From VFZS01 sp964353255 (GTDB taxonomy: Bacteria > Acidobacteriota > Terriglobia > Bryobacterales > Bryobacteraceae): DNA of 29,026 bases. The translations under genes were made by a program, and so were the position numbers. Position 1 is the first letter of the stretch. Each line of letters starts with the position of its first letter. Location of the stretch: NCBI GenBank assembly GCA_964353255.1, contig CAYGVJ010000069.1, positions 1-29,026 on the forward strand, read 5' to 3'. Below, piece by piece: positions 1 to 10,967 of the stretch. The notes under the pieces are model-generated. The model made no database searches. It was not told the origin of the DNA and saw only the letters and a program-made list of their open reading frames with translations.

Positions 1-1089
1 CACCTTGTCGGGGTCGTGCCGCAGGATGGAGCGCAGGCCCCGCGCGAAGGTGTGCCCTTTCTTCTCGTTCACCGGGATCTGGGTGATGCCGTCGATCTGG
101 TATTCGACCGGGTCCTCGATGGTGATGATCTTGTCTTCGTCGTTCTTGATCTCGGTGATGGCCGCGTAGAGCGTCGTGGTCTTGCCCGAGCCGGTCGGAC
201 CGGTCACCAGCACCATGCCGTAAGGCTCCTTGATGTAGCGGCGGAACTTGGCGAGATCCGACTCGGGGAAACCCACCACGTCCAGGTTCAGCCGGGCGAA
301 CTTCTCGCTCATGGACTCCTTGTCCAGCACCCTCAGCACGGCGTCCTCGCCGTAAATGGTAGGCATGATGGAGACGCGGAAGTCGATCAGCCGGTTCTTG
401 TAGCGCACGCGGAAGCGCCCGTCCTGGGGGACGCGCCGCTCCGCGATGTCCAGCTCGCTCATCACCTTGACGCGCGAGAGGATCGTGGAGTGCCACTCCT
501 TGGCGATCGGCGGCATGGCGTAGTGCAGCACGCCGTCGATGCGGTACTTGATGGCCACCTCAGTGTCGCGGGTCTCGATGTGGATGTCGCTGGCACGCCG
601 CTCCAGCGCGTTGAAAATCGTGGTATCCACCAGGCGGATGACCGGCGCGATATCGCTTTCCGCGGCACTGAGCCGGTCGATGGACAGGGTCTCTTCCTGC
701 CCCTCCTCTTCGGCCACCACGTCCAGGGTGAAGCCCTCGGTGACCTCCTCGAGCACCCGCTGGCTCTGCTCGGTCTTCTTGAGCAGGTCGGCGATCTGCG
801 ACAGCGCGGCCACCTTGACCCGCAGCTTCTTCTGGAGCAGCAGCGAGAGCTCGTCGATCAGGTTCAAGTTCCTGGGGTCCGCCAGGGCGATCTCCAGGGT
901 TCCGTTGGCGGCCTTGAGCGGCACGAAGTTGTAGCGGAACATCAGGTCCACGGGCACCAGGCGGAACAGCTCGTGGTCGATGGGGGTTTCCTTCAGATCC
1001 ACGAATTCGCAGCGGTACCGCTCGGCCAGGGCGCGGGCCTGCGCGGCCTCCTCGGCCGGGTCGGGCGGCTTCACTCGATCGCTTGCCAT
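1..1089 (-). CDS. gspE: GspE/PilB-family secretion or pilus assembly ATPase (3' part outside window)
   Basis: Hexameric cytoplasmic ATPase that powers type II secretion or type IV pilus assembly. The first 363 codons are in the window, open to the left edge, so the end of the nucleotide-binding domain and any zinc motif are not visible. An N-terminal MshEN-type domain (about residues 1-140) is followed by the ATPase core, with ASDIHIE near 190 and the Walker A motif GPTGSGKTTT near residues 295-304. The conserved stretch ITIEDPVEYQ follows. The ATG at 1087-1089 is preceded by GAGGTAAC and lies 2 nt after the stop codon of the upstream GspF gene, so the pair is translationally linked. GspE and PilB cannot be told apart here; the accompanying platform protein fits either system. 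Confidence 0.93.
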   Translation of the reverse strand, partial: MASDRVKPPDPAEEAAQARALAERYRCEFVDLKETPIDHELFRLVPVDLMFRYNFVPLKAANGTLEIALADPRNLNLIDELSLLLQKKLRVKVAALSQIADLLKKTEQSQRVLEEVTEGFTLDVVAEEEGQEETLSIDRLSAAESDIAPVIRLVDTTIFNALERRASDIHIETRDTEVAIKYRIDGVLHYAMPPIAKEWHSTILSRVKVMSELDIAERRVPQDGRFRVRYKNRLIDFRVSIMPTIYGEDAVLRVLDKESMSEKFARLNLDVVGFPESDLAKFRRYIKEPYGMVLVTGPTGSGKTTTLYAAITEIKNDEDKIITIEDPVEYQIDGITQIPVNEKKGHTFARGLRSILRHDPDKV

Positions 1090-1091
1090 AG

Positions 1092-2300
1092 TTACCTCAA
1101 CGTCTCCGCCAGCGAAAAGATCGGCAGATACAGCGCCACCAGGATGAAGGCGACGAAGGCGCCCATGAAGATCATGATCGAGGGCTCGATCAGCGACAGC
1201 GCCGCCGTCATCCGGGTGTTGACGTCGTCCTCATAGAACTCGGCCACGCTGGCCAGCATGGTGGGCAGCGCGCCGGTGGATTCCCCTACCTCGATCATAT
1301 CGATAGCCAGCCCGGGGACGATGCCGGTGGCGGCCAGGGCGGAGGAGAGCGCCTGCCCTTCCCTGACCAGCCGCTGGGCCTTGTGCAGAGCCTTGCGCAG
1401 GAGGCTGGAGCCGACGGAATCCGAAGCCGTCTCCAGCGCCTGCACCAGCGGTATGCCGCCCACCAGCAGCGTGCTCAGGATGCGCGCGAACTGGGCCACC
1501 TGGTATTTGATCCAGATCTCGCCGAACAGCGGAGCGCGCAACTTGAGCCGGTCCATCCTCTCCTGGGCGGCCTCCGCCCGCGACCACAGCCGGTAAGCGA
1601 TTCCCGCCAGCACCAGGGCGGCTACGCCGCCCAGTACGTAGGTGCGGGCCGTGGTGCCCACGGCGATCAGAATCTGGGTCACGCGCGGAAGCTGCGCCGC
1701 CAGGCTCTTGTACAGCTCGGCGAAGCTCGGCACCACGTAGGTGACCAGGAAGACCACCAGCGCGCAGACCAGCGTCACCAGCAGCGCCGGGTAGATCAGC
1801 GACAGCACCAGCTTCCTGCGCACCGTCAGGGCCATGCGCTGGTAGGCGATGTAGCGGTCCAGAACCTCGGCCAGGCTCCCGCTCTTCTCCCCCGCCAGGA
1901 TCGAGGTGACGTAGATGGGCGGAAAGACGCCCTGCCGCTGGAAGGCTTCCGACAGCAGGGCGCCGTTGCGCACATCGTCGCGGACGGCGCGGATGTGCCG
2001 GCCCAGCCGGGGGTCGGTCAGGCGGTCGGCCAGCAGGTCCAGGCCCTTCAGAATCGGCAGCCCGGCGCGCACCAGGGTGACGAATTGCTGGTTGAAGATC
2101 AGGAACCGCTCCAGGTTCAGCTTTCTGGGCCGGCCGGGGAGGCTGGGCAGGGCGCGTGCGCCGCCGCGGCGGCGGACCGAGTAGATCAGGTAGCCCTGCC
2201 GCGCGTAGCGGTCGCGCAACTCCTGCTCGGAGTCGGCCTCGGCGGTGTGCTGGTGTATCTCCCCGCGCGCGTCGGCGTATTTCAGCAGCCACTCAGCCAT
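1092..2300 (-). CDS. gspF: Type II secretion/type IV pilus inner-membrane platform protein GspF/PilC
   Basis: Polytopic inner-membrane platform on which the GspE/PilB ATPase acts. Two T2SSF domains are visible, at about residues 60-185 and 265-390. Each has the F-x-R-x-L-x-x-L-V-x-G-G/A-I/L-P type signature (FVTLVRAGLPILKGL and FARILSTLLVGGIPLVQAL). Hydrophobic segments follow near 160-195, 210-235 and 375-400. I chose the ATG at 2298-2300, giving MAEWLLKYAD and 402 residues, because homologues begin close to this motif. An upstream in-frame start would add 11 unconserved residues. It is the first gene of a two-gene minus-strand operon with the ATPase. Placing the platform gene before the ATPase gene is less usual than the E-F order. 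Confidence 0.92.
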   Translation of the reverse strand: MAEWLLKYADARGEIHQHTAEADSEQELRDRYARQGYLIYSVRRRGGARALPSLPGRPRKLNLERFLIFNQQFVTLVRAGLPILKGLDLLADRLTDPRLGRHIRAVRDDVRNGALLSEAFQRQGVFPPIYVTSILAGEKSGSLAEVLDRYIAYQRMALTVRRKLVLSLIYPALLVTLVCALVVFLVTYVVPSFAELYKSLAAQLPRVTQILIAVGTTARTYVLGGVAALVLAGIAYRLWSRAEAAQERMDRLKLRAPLFGEIWIKYQVAQFARILSTLLVGGIPLVQALETASDSVGSSLLRKALHKAQRLVREGQALSSALAATGIVPGLAIDMIEVGESTGALPTMLASVAEFYEDDVNTRMTAALSLIEPSIMIFMGAFVAFILVALYLPIFSLAETLR

Positions 2301-2453
2301 GGGTCTCGCCGGTCGTCCCCGGAGGGAACACACATACCTCCGCTGGGCTCACAAACGGATTGACGCAAGGCGGGCGACAAGCGTGTAGGGCAAAGCGTGG
2401 GGTTGGCTTTCCAGCCTGCCGGGTGCCCTCTGGGCGGGCCATTCGTGCCGGCC

Positions 2454-3092
2454 TCACCCCTTGTCGCTCTCGGTTTCCACCACCTCGGCCCCCGGCGGCG
2501 GCTCAAAGCGGAACAGCTTCTCGTCCAGGCGCGGGTTCAGCCGCTCGTACTCGAAGCGGAACTCCATCACCGAGCGGTCCTGGCCGGTGATCTCCAGGCG
2601 CCGGATCTCGTACGCGGCGTTGACCAGGAAGCCCACCTGCGTGTAGGGCAGACGGTCGGAGCGCGCCTCGGCTACGATCCAGGTGCCGCCATCTTCGGGG
2701 CGAGTGGTGAACCGCTTGAAATCTCGCTGGAAGTCCAGGCGGCCCAACAGGAAGGCCAGAGGCGCCCGCCAGTCGTCGCTCTCCTTGAAGCGGGTTTTCT
2801 CGACCCGGTTGTTGTCGGGCGTGTAGAGGTAGAACGTCTTGCCGTCGCTAACGAACAGCTTGCCGGGAGGGTTCGAGTACTCCCAGCGCATGCGCCCGGG
2901 CTTGCGCAGGTAGAGCTCGCCCCGCTCGGTGCGCCGGCGCTTCTGCGCGGTGTAGGTTTGCTCGAAGCGCGCGGCCAGCGTCGGGGCGTTGTTGTAGCGC
3001 TGCTCGACAGCGTGCAGGACACTGCTCAAGTCCTGGCCGGCCGCCAGGACCGGCAGTGCCGCAAAGGACACCCCTAGAACCCATCGGGTCAC
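2454..3092 (-). CDS. lolA: Outer-membrane lipoprotein carrier protein LolA
   Basis: Periplasmic chaperone that takes lipoproteins from the LolCDE complex and carries them to the outer membrane. The product has 212 residues, normal for LolA. A signal peptide occupies residues 1-20 (hydrophobic core VLGVSFAALPVLAAG, cleavage probably before QDLSS). The family pattern LAARFEQTYTAQ, GRMRWEYSNPPGKLFVSDGKT and a C-terminal FRFEPPPGAEV then follow. I chose GTG at 3090-3092 because it places the signal peptide at the N-terminus. The open frame extends upstream, but those residues are low-complexity and not LolA-like. It is divergent from the glycosyltransferase gene and 154 nt from the secretion operon. 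The Shine-Dalgarno sequence is weak, so the start is moderately certain. Confidence 0.9.
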   Translation of the reverse strand: MTRWVLGVSFAALPVLAAGQDLSSVLHAVEQRYNNAPTLAARFEQTYTAQKRRRTERGELYLRKPGRMRWEYSNPPGKLFVSDGKTFYLYTPDNNRVEKTRFKESDDWRAPLAFLLGRLDFQRDFKRFTTRPEDGGTWIVAEARSDRLPYTQVGFLVNAAYEIRRLEITGQDRSVMEFRFEYERLNPRLDEKLFRFEPPPGAEVVETESDKG

Positions 3093-3160
3093 AGAATCAT
3101 GGTCGCCTGGCTGGGCAGAATCGTGCAACTCAGGAAATGATCTTCTTTTCAGCCGGCGCC

Positions 3161-3178
3161 ATACAGCCTCTACTGTAT
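3161..3178. promoter_or_regulatory. Inverted repeat in the lolA/glycosyltransferase divergent region
   Basis: ATACAG, six bases, then CTGTAT form a perfect 6-bp inverted repeat. It lies about 23 nt upstream of a TACAAT -10-like hexamer at 3201-3206 that faces the glycosyltransferase, so it covers that promoter's -35 region. An operator role is inferred; no regulator gene is adjacent. Confidence 0.35.
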
Positions 3179-3302
3179 AGCCGTTTTCAGCGGCAGGCGC
3201 TACAATCGCAGTCTGCTTAAAAGAACGGCCCACTCGCCGATCGCAAGCGGCTGCCAGGGGACGTGGCCGGACGGGGCCACCAGCAGGCATGCCTCCCTGA
3301 GC

Positions 3303-4070
3303 GTGTTCTTCCCGGCCTACAACGACGCGCCCTCGCTGCCGGCGCTGATCGGGAAGACCTTCGCGGTCCTGGAGCGGCACGTGGCCGACTACGAAGTGAT
3401 CGTGGTCAACGACGGCAGCCGCGACAACACCGGGCAGGTCCTGGAGGAGCTACAGCGGCAGCACGGCAGCAGGCTGCGTGTGATCACCCATGCCAGCAAC
3501 CGCGGCTACGGCGGCGCCCTGCGCTCGGGCCTGGAAGCGGCGCGCAAGGAATGGGTCTTCTACACCGACGGAGACGGCCAGTACGACGTGGGCGAGTTGC
3601 CTGGCCTGCTGGTCCATGCCGTCCCCGGCGTGGGGCTGGTCAACGGCTTCAAGCTGGAGCGGCAGGATCCCTGGCACCGCGTTTGCATAGGCCGCCTCTA
3701 CAACTCGTTCGCCCGACTCCTGTTTCGCATCCGCCTGCGAGACATCGACTGCGACTACCGGCTGATCCGCCGGGAGCTGCTCAAGGACATTCGTTTGGCC
3801 TCGACCAGCGGCACGGTCTGCGTGGAGCTGGTGAGGAAGCTGGAGCTGAGCAGGTCCGGGGTGGTAGAGGTCGGCGTGCATCACTACCCCCGGCTCCACG
3901 GCCGGTCGCAGTTCTTCCGCCTGCGGTCGCTGCTGGTGACGCTCGAACAACTCGTCTGCCTTCATCTGCGTCTGGTCATCGTCCCGGCTGGGGCGGGCTT
4001 TCTGGGTCGCATCGCGCGGGCCGGCCCGGCCCGCGTGGGGGCCCCTGTCTCCCGCCCGGAACGCGATTGA
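3303..4070 (+). CDS. Family 2 glycosyltransferase (DPM/GtrB-like)
   Basis: GT-A fold transferase that probably moves a sugar from a nucleotide donor to a lipid carrier. It opens with the first strand FFPAYNDAPSL. Then come the nucleotide-binding VVNDGSRDNT, the DxD-region motif YTDGDGQYD, and DCDYRLIRR, as in undecaprenyl- and dolichyl-phosphate glycosyltransferases. It has 255 residues and no clear C-terminal transmembrane pair, unlike GtrB. The last 40 residues are basic and probably variable. The start is uncertain: the GTG at 3303 begins within the first beta strand, while an in-frame CTG at 3297 would restore the usual L/M-S-V-F-F-P-A-Y-N start. It stands alone and divergent from lolA. 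A TACAAT -10-like element lies at 3201-3206. The substrate cannot be told from sequence. Confidence 0.85.
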   Translation: MFFPAYNDAPSLPALIGKTFAVLERHVADYEVIVVNDGSRDNTGQVLEELQRQHGSRLRVITHASNRGYGGALRSGLEAARKEWVFYTDGDGQYDVGELPGLLVHAVPGVGLVNGFKLERQDPWHRVCIGRLYNSFARLLFRIRLRDIDCDYRLIRRELLKDIRLASTSGTVCVELVRKLELSRSGVVEVGVHHYPRLHGRSQFFRLRSLLVTLEQLVCLHLRLVIVPAGAGFLGRIARAGPARVGAPVSRPERD

Positions 4071-4097
4071 CCCGGCGTTCCTCGCCGATTTGAGCGC

Positions 4098-4132
4098 CCT
4101 GCCAAGCTCGTGCATCTGGAGAACTTGGCAGG
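4098..4132 (+). terminator. Possible terminator after the glycosyltransferase gene
   Basis: A perfect 9-bp stem (CCTGCCAAG at 4098-4106 and CTTGGCAGG at 4124-4132) with a 17-nt loop is followed by only three T residues. The position between the glycosyltransferase stop and the atp promoter fits a terminator. The long loop and short T-run keep this tentative. Confidence 0.4.
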
Positions 4133-4133
4133 T

Positions 4134-4163
4134 TTGACCGATTATTTAAGTCTGTGCTAGCGT
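4134..4163 (+). promoter_or_regulatory. Candidate promoter of the ATP synthase cluster
   Basis: TTGACC at 4134-4139, an 18-nt spacer, then TAGCGT at 4158-4163 preceded by TGTGC. The same TGTGCTAG context precedes the RRM gene at 12625-12636. This leaves a leader of about 50 nt before the first atp gene. Inferred from motif and position. Confidence 0.5.
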
Positions 4164-4218
4164 GGTGGTTCCAGCGCCCCGCCGGGCGCCTTCGCGGGCC
4201 GCCTCCTAGCGGAATTCG

Positions 4219-4668
4219 ATGGATCAAATCCTGCGCGATCTGGGTGCGTTGCTGCTGAAGGCTGTGCCCACGTTCCTGCTGGTGGGCCTGCTGTACTTCT
4301 ACTTGAAGCGCATGTTCTTCCGGCCGCTGGACCGGGTCTTGGAGGCTCGGCAGGCGGCCACCGAAGGCGCCCGTCAGGCCGCCGGGGAGACCTTCGCGAA
4401 GGCTGCGGAAAAGACCGCCCAGTGCGAGGCGGCGCTCCGTGCGGCGCGTGCCGAGATCTACCGTGAGCAGGAGCGGTTGCGGCAGCAGTGGCGCCAGGAG
4501 CAGGCTGTCGCGGTCGAGGAAGCCCGGCGCAAGGCCCATGAGATGCTGGGGGAGGCTGAGGTGCGGCTCCATACCGAGCTGGTCGAAGCCAAGCACGACA
4601 TGGAGTGGGGGGCGGAGTTGCTGGCCACCGTCATCGCCGAGCGGGTCCTGGCCAGGAGAGTAATGTGA
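4219..4668 (+). CDS. atpF: ATP synthase F0 subunit b
   Basis: Membrane-anchored peripheral-stalk subunit of F1F0 ATP synthase. It has 149 residues: one N-terminal transmembrane helix (about 13-31, VPTFLLVGLLYFYLKRMFF), a PLDRVLEAR turn, then a long charged alanine-rich coiled coil to the end. It is the first gene of the cluster and overlaps the next b-type gene by 4 nt, with its TGA inside the following GTGA. Two b-type genes in series suggest a heterodimeric b/b' stalk, as in photosynthetic bacteria and some acidobacteria. Assigning this one as b or b' is arbitrary. Confidence 0.88.
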   Translation: MDQILRDLGALLLKAVPTFLLVGLLYFYLKRMFFRPLDRVLEARQAATEGARQAAGETFAKAAEKTAQCEAALRAARAEIYREQERLRQQWRQEQAVAVEEARRKAHEMLGEAEVRLHTELVEAKHDMEWGAELLATVIAERVLARRVM

Positions 4669-5276
4669 AGCGATTGGCCGTTGGGACCTGGATGGCGCTG
4701 CTGGTGGCCACGGCCTCGCTGGCCGCAGAGCCCGCCGCGCAGCACGGCGAAGCCGCCGAGACGCACGCTGCCGATCACACCACGCGGTGGAAGGTGGCCA
4801 ACTTCATCCTGCTGGCGGGGGGGCTGGGCTACTTCATTCGCAAGAAGGGCGGGCCATTCTTCAGCGCCCGAACTCAGCAGATACAGCGGGATATCGCGGA
4901 GGCCGCGCGCGTGAAGGCGGAAGCCGAGGCGCGCGCTACCGCCATTGAAGAGCGCCTGGCCGGCCTGGAGGCGGAAATCGAGGAGTTGCGGCGCAGCGCG
5001 CGCCAGGAGTCGGTGGCGGAGGGCGAGCGGGTGCGCGCCCGGGTCCGGGAGAACCTCGCGAAGATACAGGCCCAGGCCGAGCGGGAGATCGCCTCGGCGG
5101 TGCGGGCGGCGCGCCAGGAATTGCGCCGGTTCGCGGCGGAGCGGGCCATCGAGCTGGCCGGGGAGCGGGTGCGCGCGCAGATGAGCGGCGAAGTCGAGGA
5201 CGCTCTGGCGGCGGTGGCGATTCAGGAACTGGGGCGGACGCGGGAAGCGCGTCCGGACCAAGGGAGGCCCGTCTAG
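4665..5276 (+). CDS. atpF2: ATP synthase F0 subunit b/b' with an N-terminal signal-like segment
   Basis: Second peripheral-stalk subunit, 203 residues. Unusually, the membrane helix (about residues 43-61, VANFILLAGGLGYFI) is preceded by a complete signal-peptide-like segment (MKRLAVGTWMALLVATASLAA) and a His/Ala-rich linker. A long heptad-rich helix (about 70-190) and a short tail follow. GTG at 4665-4667 is chosen because AGGAGAG lies 6 nt upstream and the start overlaps the previous stop. A longer frame from 4605 would translate into the preceding gene. If the signal segment is cleaved, the N-terminus is periplasmic with the stalk in the cytoplasm, the expected b-subunit topology. Confidence 0.86.
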   Translation: MKRLAVGTWMALLVATASLAAEPAAQHGEAAETHAADHTTRWKVANFILLAGGLGYFIRKKGGPFFSARTQQIQRDIAEAARVKAEAEARATAIEERLAGLEAEIEELRRSARQESVAEGERVRARVRENLAKIQAQAEREIASAVRAARQELRRFAAERAIELAGERVRAQMSGEVEDALAAVAIQELGRTREARPDQGRPV

Positions 5277-5279
5277 ACC

Positions 5280-5834
5280 ATGCCGGCCGCAGTGGCCTCC
5301 AGATACGCGCGGGCGCTCGCGGACCTGGTCACCAAACCCGGCTCGGCAGCCGAGCCCGTGCGCGTGCTCTCCGAGCTGGAGGCTTTTCAAGGCGCCATGA
5401 CGGCATCCCCCGCGTTGCGTCACGTGCTGCTGGCCCCGTCGGTGCCTCCGCCGCGCAAGCGTGCGCTGATCGCCCGGCTGGCCGCCAGCCTGGAGCTCTC
5501 CGATCTGGTGCGGAAGTTCCTGTGCGTGTTGGTGGATCATCGCAGAATCCCGCTGCTGGCCGAAGTGCGGGAAGAGTTCGAGACCGAGATGGACCGGCGG
5601 GGGGGCCTGGTGCGGGTGGACGTGGCCAGCGCGGGCGAGCTGGGGTCGGGGAGGCACGAGGCGCTCAGCGAAGCGCTGGCGAGGCTGACGGGACGGCGGG
5701 CGCGGGTGCGTTTCAGGCTCCAGCCGGAACTGATCGGCGGCCTGGTAGCGCGGGTGGGCTCGACCGTCTACGACGGCTCGGTGCGCGGGCAACTTGAAGC
5801 CCTGCGGCGGCGCCTGGCGGGGACGGAACACTAA
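5280..5834 (+). CDS. atpH: ATP synthase F1 subunit delta
   Basis: Connects the top of the alpha3beta3 hexamer to the b stalk. It has 184 residues, the usual size. The N-terminal six-helix domain begins ASRYARALADL. The C-terminal domain carries the family signature around residues 150-172 (LQPELIGGLVARVGSTVYDG). It starts 3 nt after the b' stop and ends 12 nt before atpA, within a tightly packed operon. No anomalies. Confidence 0.92.
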   Translation: MPAAVASRYARALADLVTKPGSAAEPVRVLSELEAFQGAMTASPALRHVLLAPSVPPPRKRALIARLAASLELSDLVRKFLCVLVDHRRIPLLAEVREEFETEMDRRGGLVRVDVASAGELGSGRHEALSEALARLTGRRARVRFRLQPELIGGLVARVGSTVYDGSVRGQLEALRRRLAGTEH

Positions 5835-5846
5835 GAAAGACTCTAT

Positions 5847-7369
<1,523 letters not shown>

Positions 7370-7370
<1 letters not shown>

Positions 7371-7500
7371 GAAGCTATGAAAGAACCGGATCACAACTCG
7401 AGCGGACAGGCAGAACTGCCTGTCCCACACTGCAACCAGAGCACTTGGCCCATCGTGGGACAGGCGGTTTCGCCTGTCCACCGATTCTTTCATAGCTTCT
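7370..7500. repeat. Cloverleaf-like palindromic element (copy A) between atpA and atpG
   Basis: The ends 7370-7389 and 7481-7500 are inverted repeats matching at 19 of 20 positions. Inside are two further hairpins: GGACAGGCAG/CTGCCTGTCC (7404-7425) and GGACAGGCG/CGCCTGTCC around a GTTT loop (7458-7479). The folded form is a closing stem with two arms. No open reading frame or clear target duplication was found; only TGA flanks both sides. A related element lies at 23447-23572. It sits inside an essential operon and would be transcribed with it, so it may act as a partial terminator or processing site. That effect is inferred. Confidence 0.85.
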
Positions 7501-7505
7501 GAGCC

Positions 7506-8366
7506 ATGCCCTCCCTCATCGACCTGCGGCGGCGCATCCGGTCGGTGCGCAACACGCAGCAGGTGACCAAGGCGATGAAGATGGTCTCGGCGGCCCGGCT
7601 GCGCCGGGCGCAGGACCGCGTGCTGGCGGCGCGTCCTTACGCGGCCATGTTCCGCGCCGTGCTGGCCGACGTGGCCGCGGCGGTGGCCGCCGACGAGCGC
7701 CTGGGTTCGCATCCGTTGCTGGCGCGGCGCGCCGAGGAGCGGATCCTGCTGGTGCTGATCACCGCCGACCGCGGGCTGGCCGGGGCTTTCAACAGCAATC
7801 TGAACAAGGCGGCGCTCAATTTCCTGGAGGAGCACTCCGCGGCCGCGGTCGAGCTGATGACGCTGGGGCGCAAGGGGCGGGATTTCTTCCGCAAGCGCCG
7901 GGTGCGCATCGCCGGCGAGCGCCTGGGGCTCACCCAACGGGCCCCGTACGCGGAGGTGGCCGCCATCGGAAGCGAGCTCGCCGGCCGCTACGAGCGCGCC
8001 GAGGTGGACGCGGTCTACCTGCTCTATAACGAGTTCAAGACCATCCTGTCGCAGAAGCTGGCGGTGGAGCGCGTGCTGCCCGTCGCGGTTCCCGCCGGGG
8101 CGCGGCGCCGGGACTACATCTACGAGCAGCCGCCACAGCAGTTGCTGGGCGGCCTGTTGCCGCGCTACGTCGAGATCGCGCTCTACCATGCGCTGCTCGA
8201 ATCGGCCGCCGCCGAGCACGCGGCGCGCATGACCGCCATGGACGCGGCCACCACCAACGCCGGCAAGATGATCGAGAAGCTGACCATTTACATGAACCGG
8301 GTGCGGCAGGCCAGCATCACCAAGGAGATCATCGAGGTGGTGAGCGGCGCCGCCGGGCTGGAGTAA
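7506..8366 (+). CDS. atpG: ATP synthase F1 subunit gamma
   Basis: Central rotor shaft linking the c-ring to the catalytic hexamer, 286 residues. It has the conserved N-terminal helix (DLRRRIRSVRNTQQVTKAMK), a Rossmann-like middle domain (ITADRGLAGAFNSN), and the C-terminal signature MDAATTNAGKMIEKL followed by MNRVRQASITKEIIEVVSGA. The ATG lies 6 nt after the palindromic element and is not preceded by an obvious strong ribosome-binding site, so the element may supply or weaken initiation here. Confidence 0.97.
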   Translation: MPSLIDLRRRIRSVRNTQQVTKAMKMVSAARLRRAQDRVLAARPYAAMFRAVLADVAAAVAADERLGSHPLLARRAEERILLVLITADRGLAGAFNSNLNKAALNFLEEHSAAAVELMTLGRKGRDFFRKRRVRIAGERLGLTQRAPYAEVAAIGSELAGRYERAEVDAVYLLYNEFKTILSQKLAVERVLPVAVPAGARRRDYIYEQPPQQLLGGLLPRYVEIALYHALLESAAAEHAARMTAMDAATTNAGKMIEKLTIYMNRVRQASITKEIIEVVSGAAGLE

Positions 8367-8382
8367 GCAAGGAGGTCTGAAG

Positions 8383-9831
<1,449 letters not shown>

Positions 9832-9835
9832 AGCC

Positions 9836-10090
9836 ATGACGGAGACGTTTCTGTTGGAAGTGGCCACACCCGAGAAGCTGCTGGTGCGCGAGCAAGCCTC
9901 CGAGGTTCAGATCCCGGCGGCCAACGGCTACGTGGGCATTCTGCCCGGCCACGCGGCCCTGCTGGCCGAGCTGGGCGCTGGCAAGCTTTCGTACGCCGCC
10001 GGCGGCCGCCGCCACTCCCTCACCGTCTCCGGCGGCTGGCTGGAAGTGGCCGCCGACCACGTCCGCGTCCTGGCGGACGGGGCGGAGTAG
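9836..10090 (+). CDS. atpC: ATP synthase F1 subunit epsilon, short form (copy 1)
   Basis: Rotor subunit joining gamma to the c-ring. Only the N-terminal beta-sandwich is present (84 residues), with the family core IPAANGYVGILPGHAALLAE and GGWLEVAADHVRVL. The inhibitory C-terminal two-helix domain found in 130-140-residue homologues is missing. Two other copies here end at nearly the same codon, so a short epsilon is probably normal for this lineage and not a truncation. It starts 4 nt after atpD and would complete the cluster. TA genes follow at once. Confidence 0.92.
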   Translation: MTETFLLEVATPEKLLVREQASEVQIPAANGYVGILPGHAALLAELGAGKLSYAAGGRRHSLTVSGGWLEVAADHVRVLADGAE

Positions 10091-10171
10091 GGGGCGGCAT
10101 AAGGCTGCGGGGCACTGTGGCCTTGGGGCGGTGGCCGGAGTCGTGGAGTAGCTTTCCCGGGTCAATCGCGG

Positions 10172-10177
10172 TAAGTT
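10172..10177 (+). promoter_or_regulatory. -10-like element of the UPF0175/PIN module
   Basis: TAAGTT lies six bases before the antitoxin ATG at 10184, so transcription would begin at or next to the start codon and give a leaderless mRNA. No good -35 was found. A matching TAAGAT element precedes osmC. Confidence 0.4.
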
Positions 10178-10183
10178 GAAGTC

Positions 10184-10438
10184 ATGGGCGTGTCCTTGAC
10201 AATCCCGGACTCGGTGGTTCAGGGTCTCCGCTTGCCCGAGGGGGAGATTGCGCAGCGTCTGCGAACCGAACTGGCCGTTGCGCTCTATTCCCAGGGGGTG
10301 CTCTCACTGGGGAAGGCAGCCGAACTCGCGGAACTCAGTCGCGCCCTGTTCGGGGAATTGGTGGGCCAGCGAGGGATCCCACGGCACTACGGCGACGAGG
10401 ATCTGGCGCAAGACCTTTCCTATGCTCGTGGCGAGTGA
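10184..10438 (+). CDS. UPF0175 family antitoxin
   Basis: Small DNA-binding antitoxin of a type II toxin-antitoxin pair, 84 residues. UPF0175 features are visible: an N-terminal IPDSVVQGLRLPEGE, a helix with ELAVALYSQGVLSLGKAAELA, and ALFGELVGQRGIPRHYGDEDL. The toxin gene overlaps its 3' end by 17 nt. Such antitoxins usually pair with DUF3368 PIN toxins, as here. The module lies 93 nt after atpC copy 1 and before atpC copy 2. Regulation is probably autorepression at the adjacent promoter (inferred). Confidence 0.85.
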   Translation: MGVSLTIPDSVVQGLRLPEGEIAQRLRTELAVALYSQGVLSLGKAAELAELSRALFGELVGQRGIPRHYGDEDLAQDLSYARGE

Positions 10439-10913
10439 TACGTCGCCGATCTCCAATCTTGCCATTATCGGTCGGTTGGACCTCCTGCGAACTCAATTTC
10501 GGGAGATCTGGATTCCCCCTGCTGTCGAGTCCGAACTGGGCGCGCTTCCGCATCCGCCGGCGCTGGCAAGCATCCACCAAGCCTTTCGCGATGGGTGGAT
10601 CAAGCCGCGCACGGTCCAGGGGGATCGGATCATACGGTTGCTGGAATGCGATCTGGATCGCGGCGAGGCGGAAGCGATTGCGTTGGGCGTTGAACTGCCG
10701 GCGGACTTGATCCTCTTGGATGAGAGAGAGGGCCGCTGCGCCGCACGCCGGGTGGGGCTCCGGGTGAGCGGTGTCTTCGGCGTCCTGTTGTGCGCCAAAG
10801 CGCGGGGTCAGATCGCGCTCGTGAGGCCTGAACTGGAGGCTTTGCGTAGCCGGGCTCGGTTCTTTGTCGCGCGACGCTTGGAGGAGGAAGTCCTGCGGCT
10901 CGCCGGCGAGTAG
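10422..10913 (+). CDS. DUF3368 PIN-domain toxin
   Basis: Putative RNase toxin of the pair, 163 residues. The PIN fold begins with strand SDTSPISNLAIIGRLDLL (first acidic residue D6). It continues through ESELGALPHP and the acidic GEAEAIALG to LILLDEREGRCAARR near residues 95-110, so the metal-binding acidic residues appear intact. ATG at 10422 lies inside the antitoxin gene in another frame and starts the PIN fold directly. The C-terminal tail from about residue 125 is helical and arginine-rich. The module appears intact, unlike the VapBC module at 13815-14250. Confidence 0.87.
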   Translation: MLVASDTSPISNLAIIGRLDLLRTQFREIWIPPAVESELGALPHPPALASIHQAFRDGWIKPRTVQGDRIIRLLECDLDRGEAEAIALGVELPADLILLDEREGRCAARRVGLRVSGVFGVLLCAKARGQIALVRPELEALRSRARFFVARRLEEEVLRLAGE

Positions 10914-10967
10914 GCGCGGCCCCGTCTCAGCCAGGTGATTGCCTGCTTGCGCACTGCGCCGCCTGCA

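Noticed and set aside
16..1236. 406-residue plus-strand open frame at the left edge
   Set aside because: Antisense of the GspE-type ATPase, whose motifs are clear; the product shows no domain.
10143..10151. GTGGAGTAG after atpC copy 1, resembling the atpC end
   Set aside because: Only nine bases match, too short to call another stranded 3' end.
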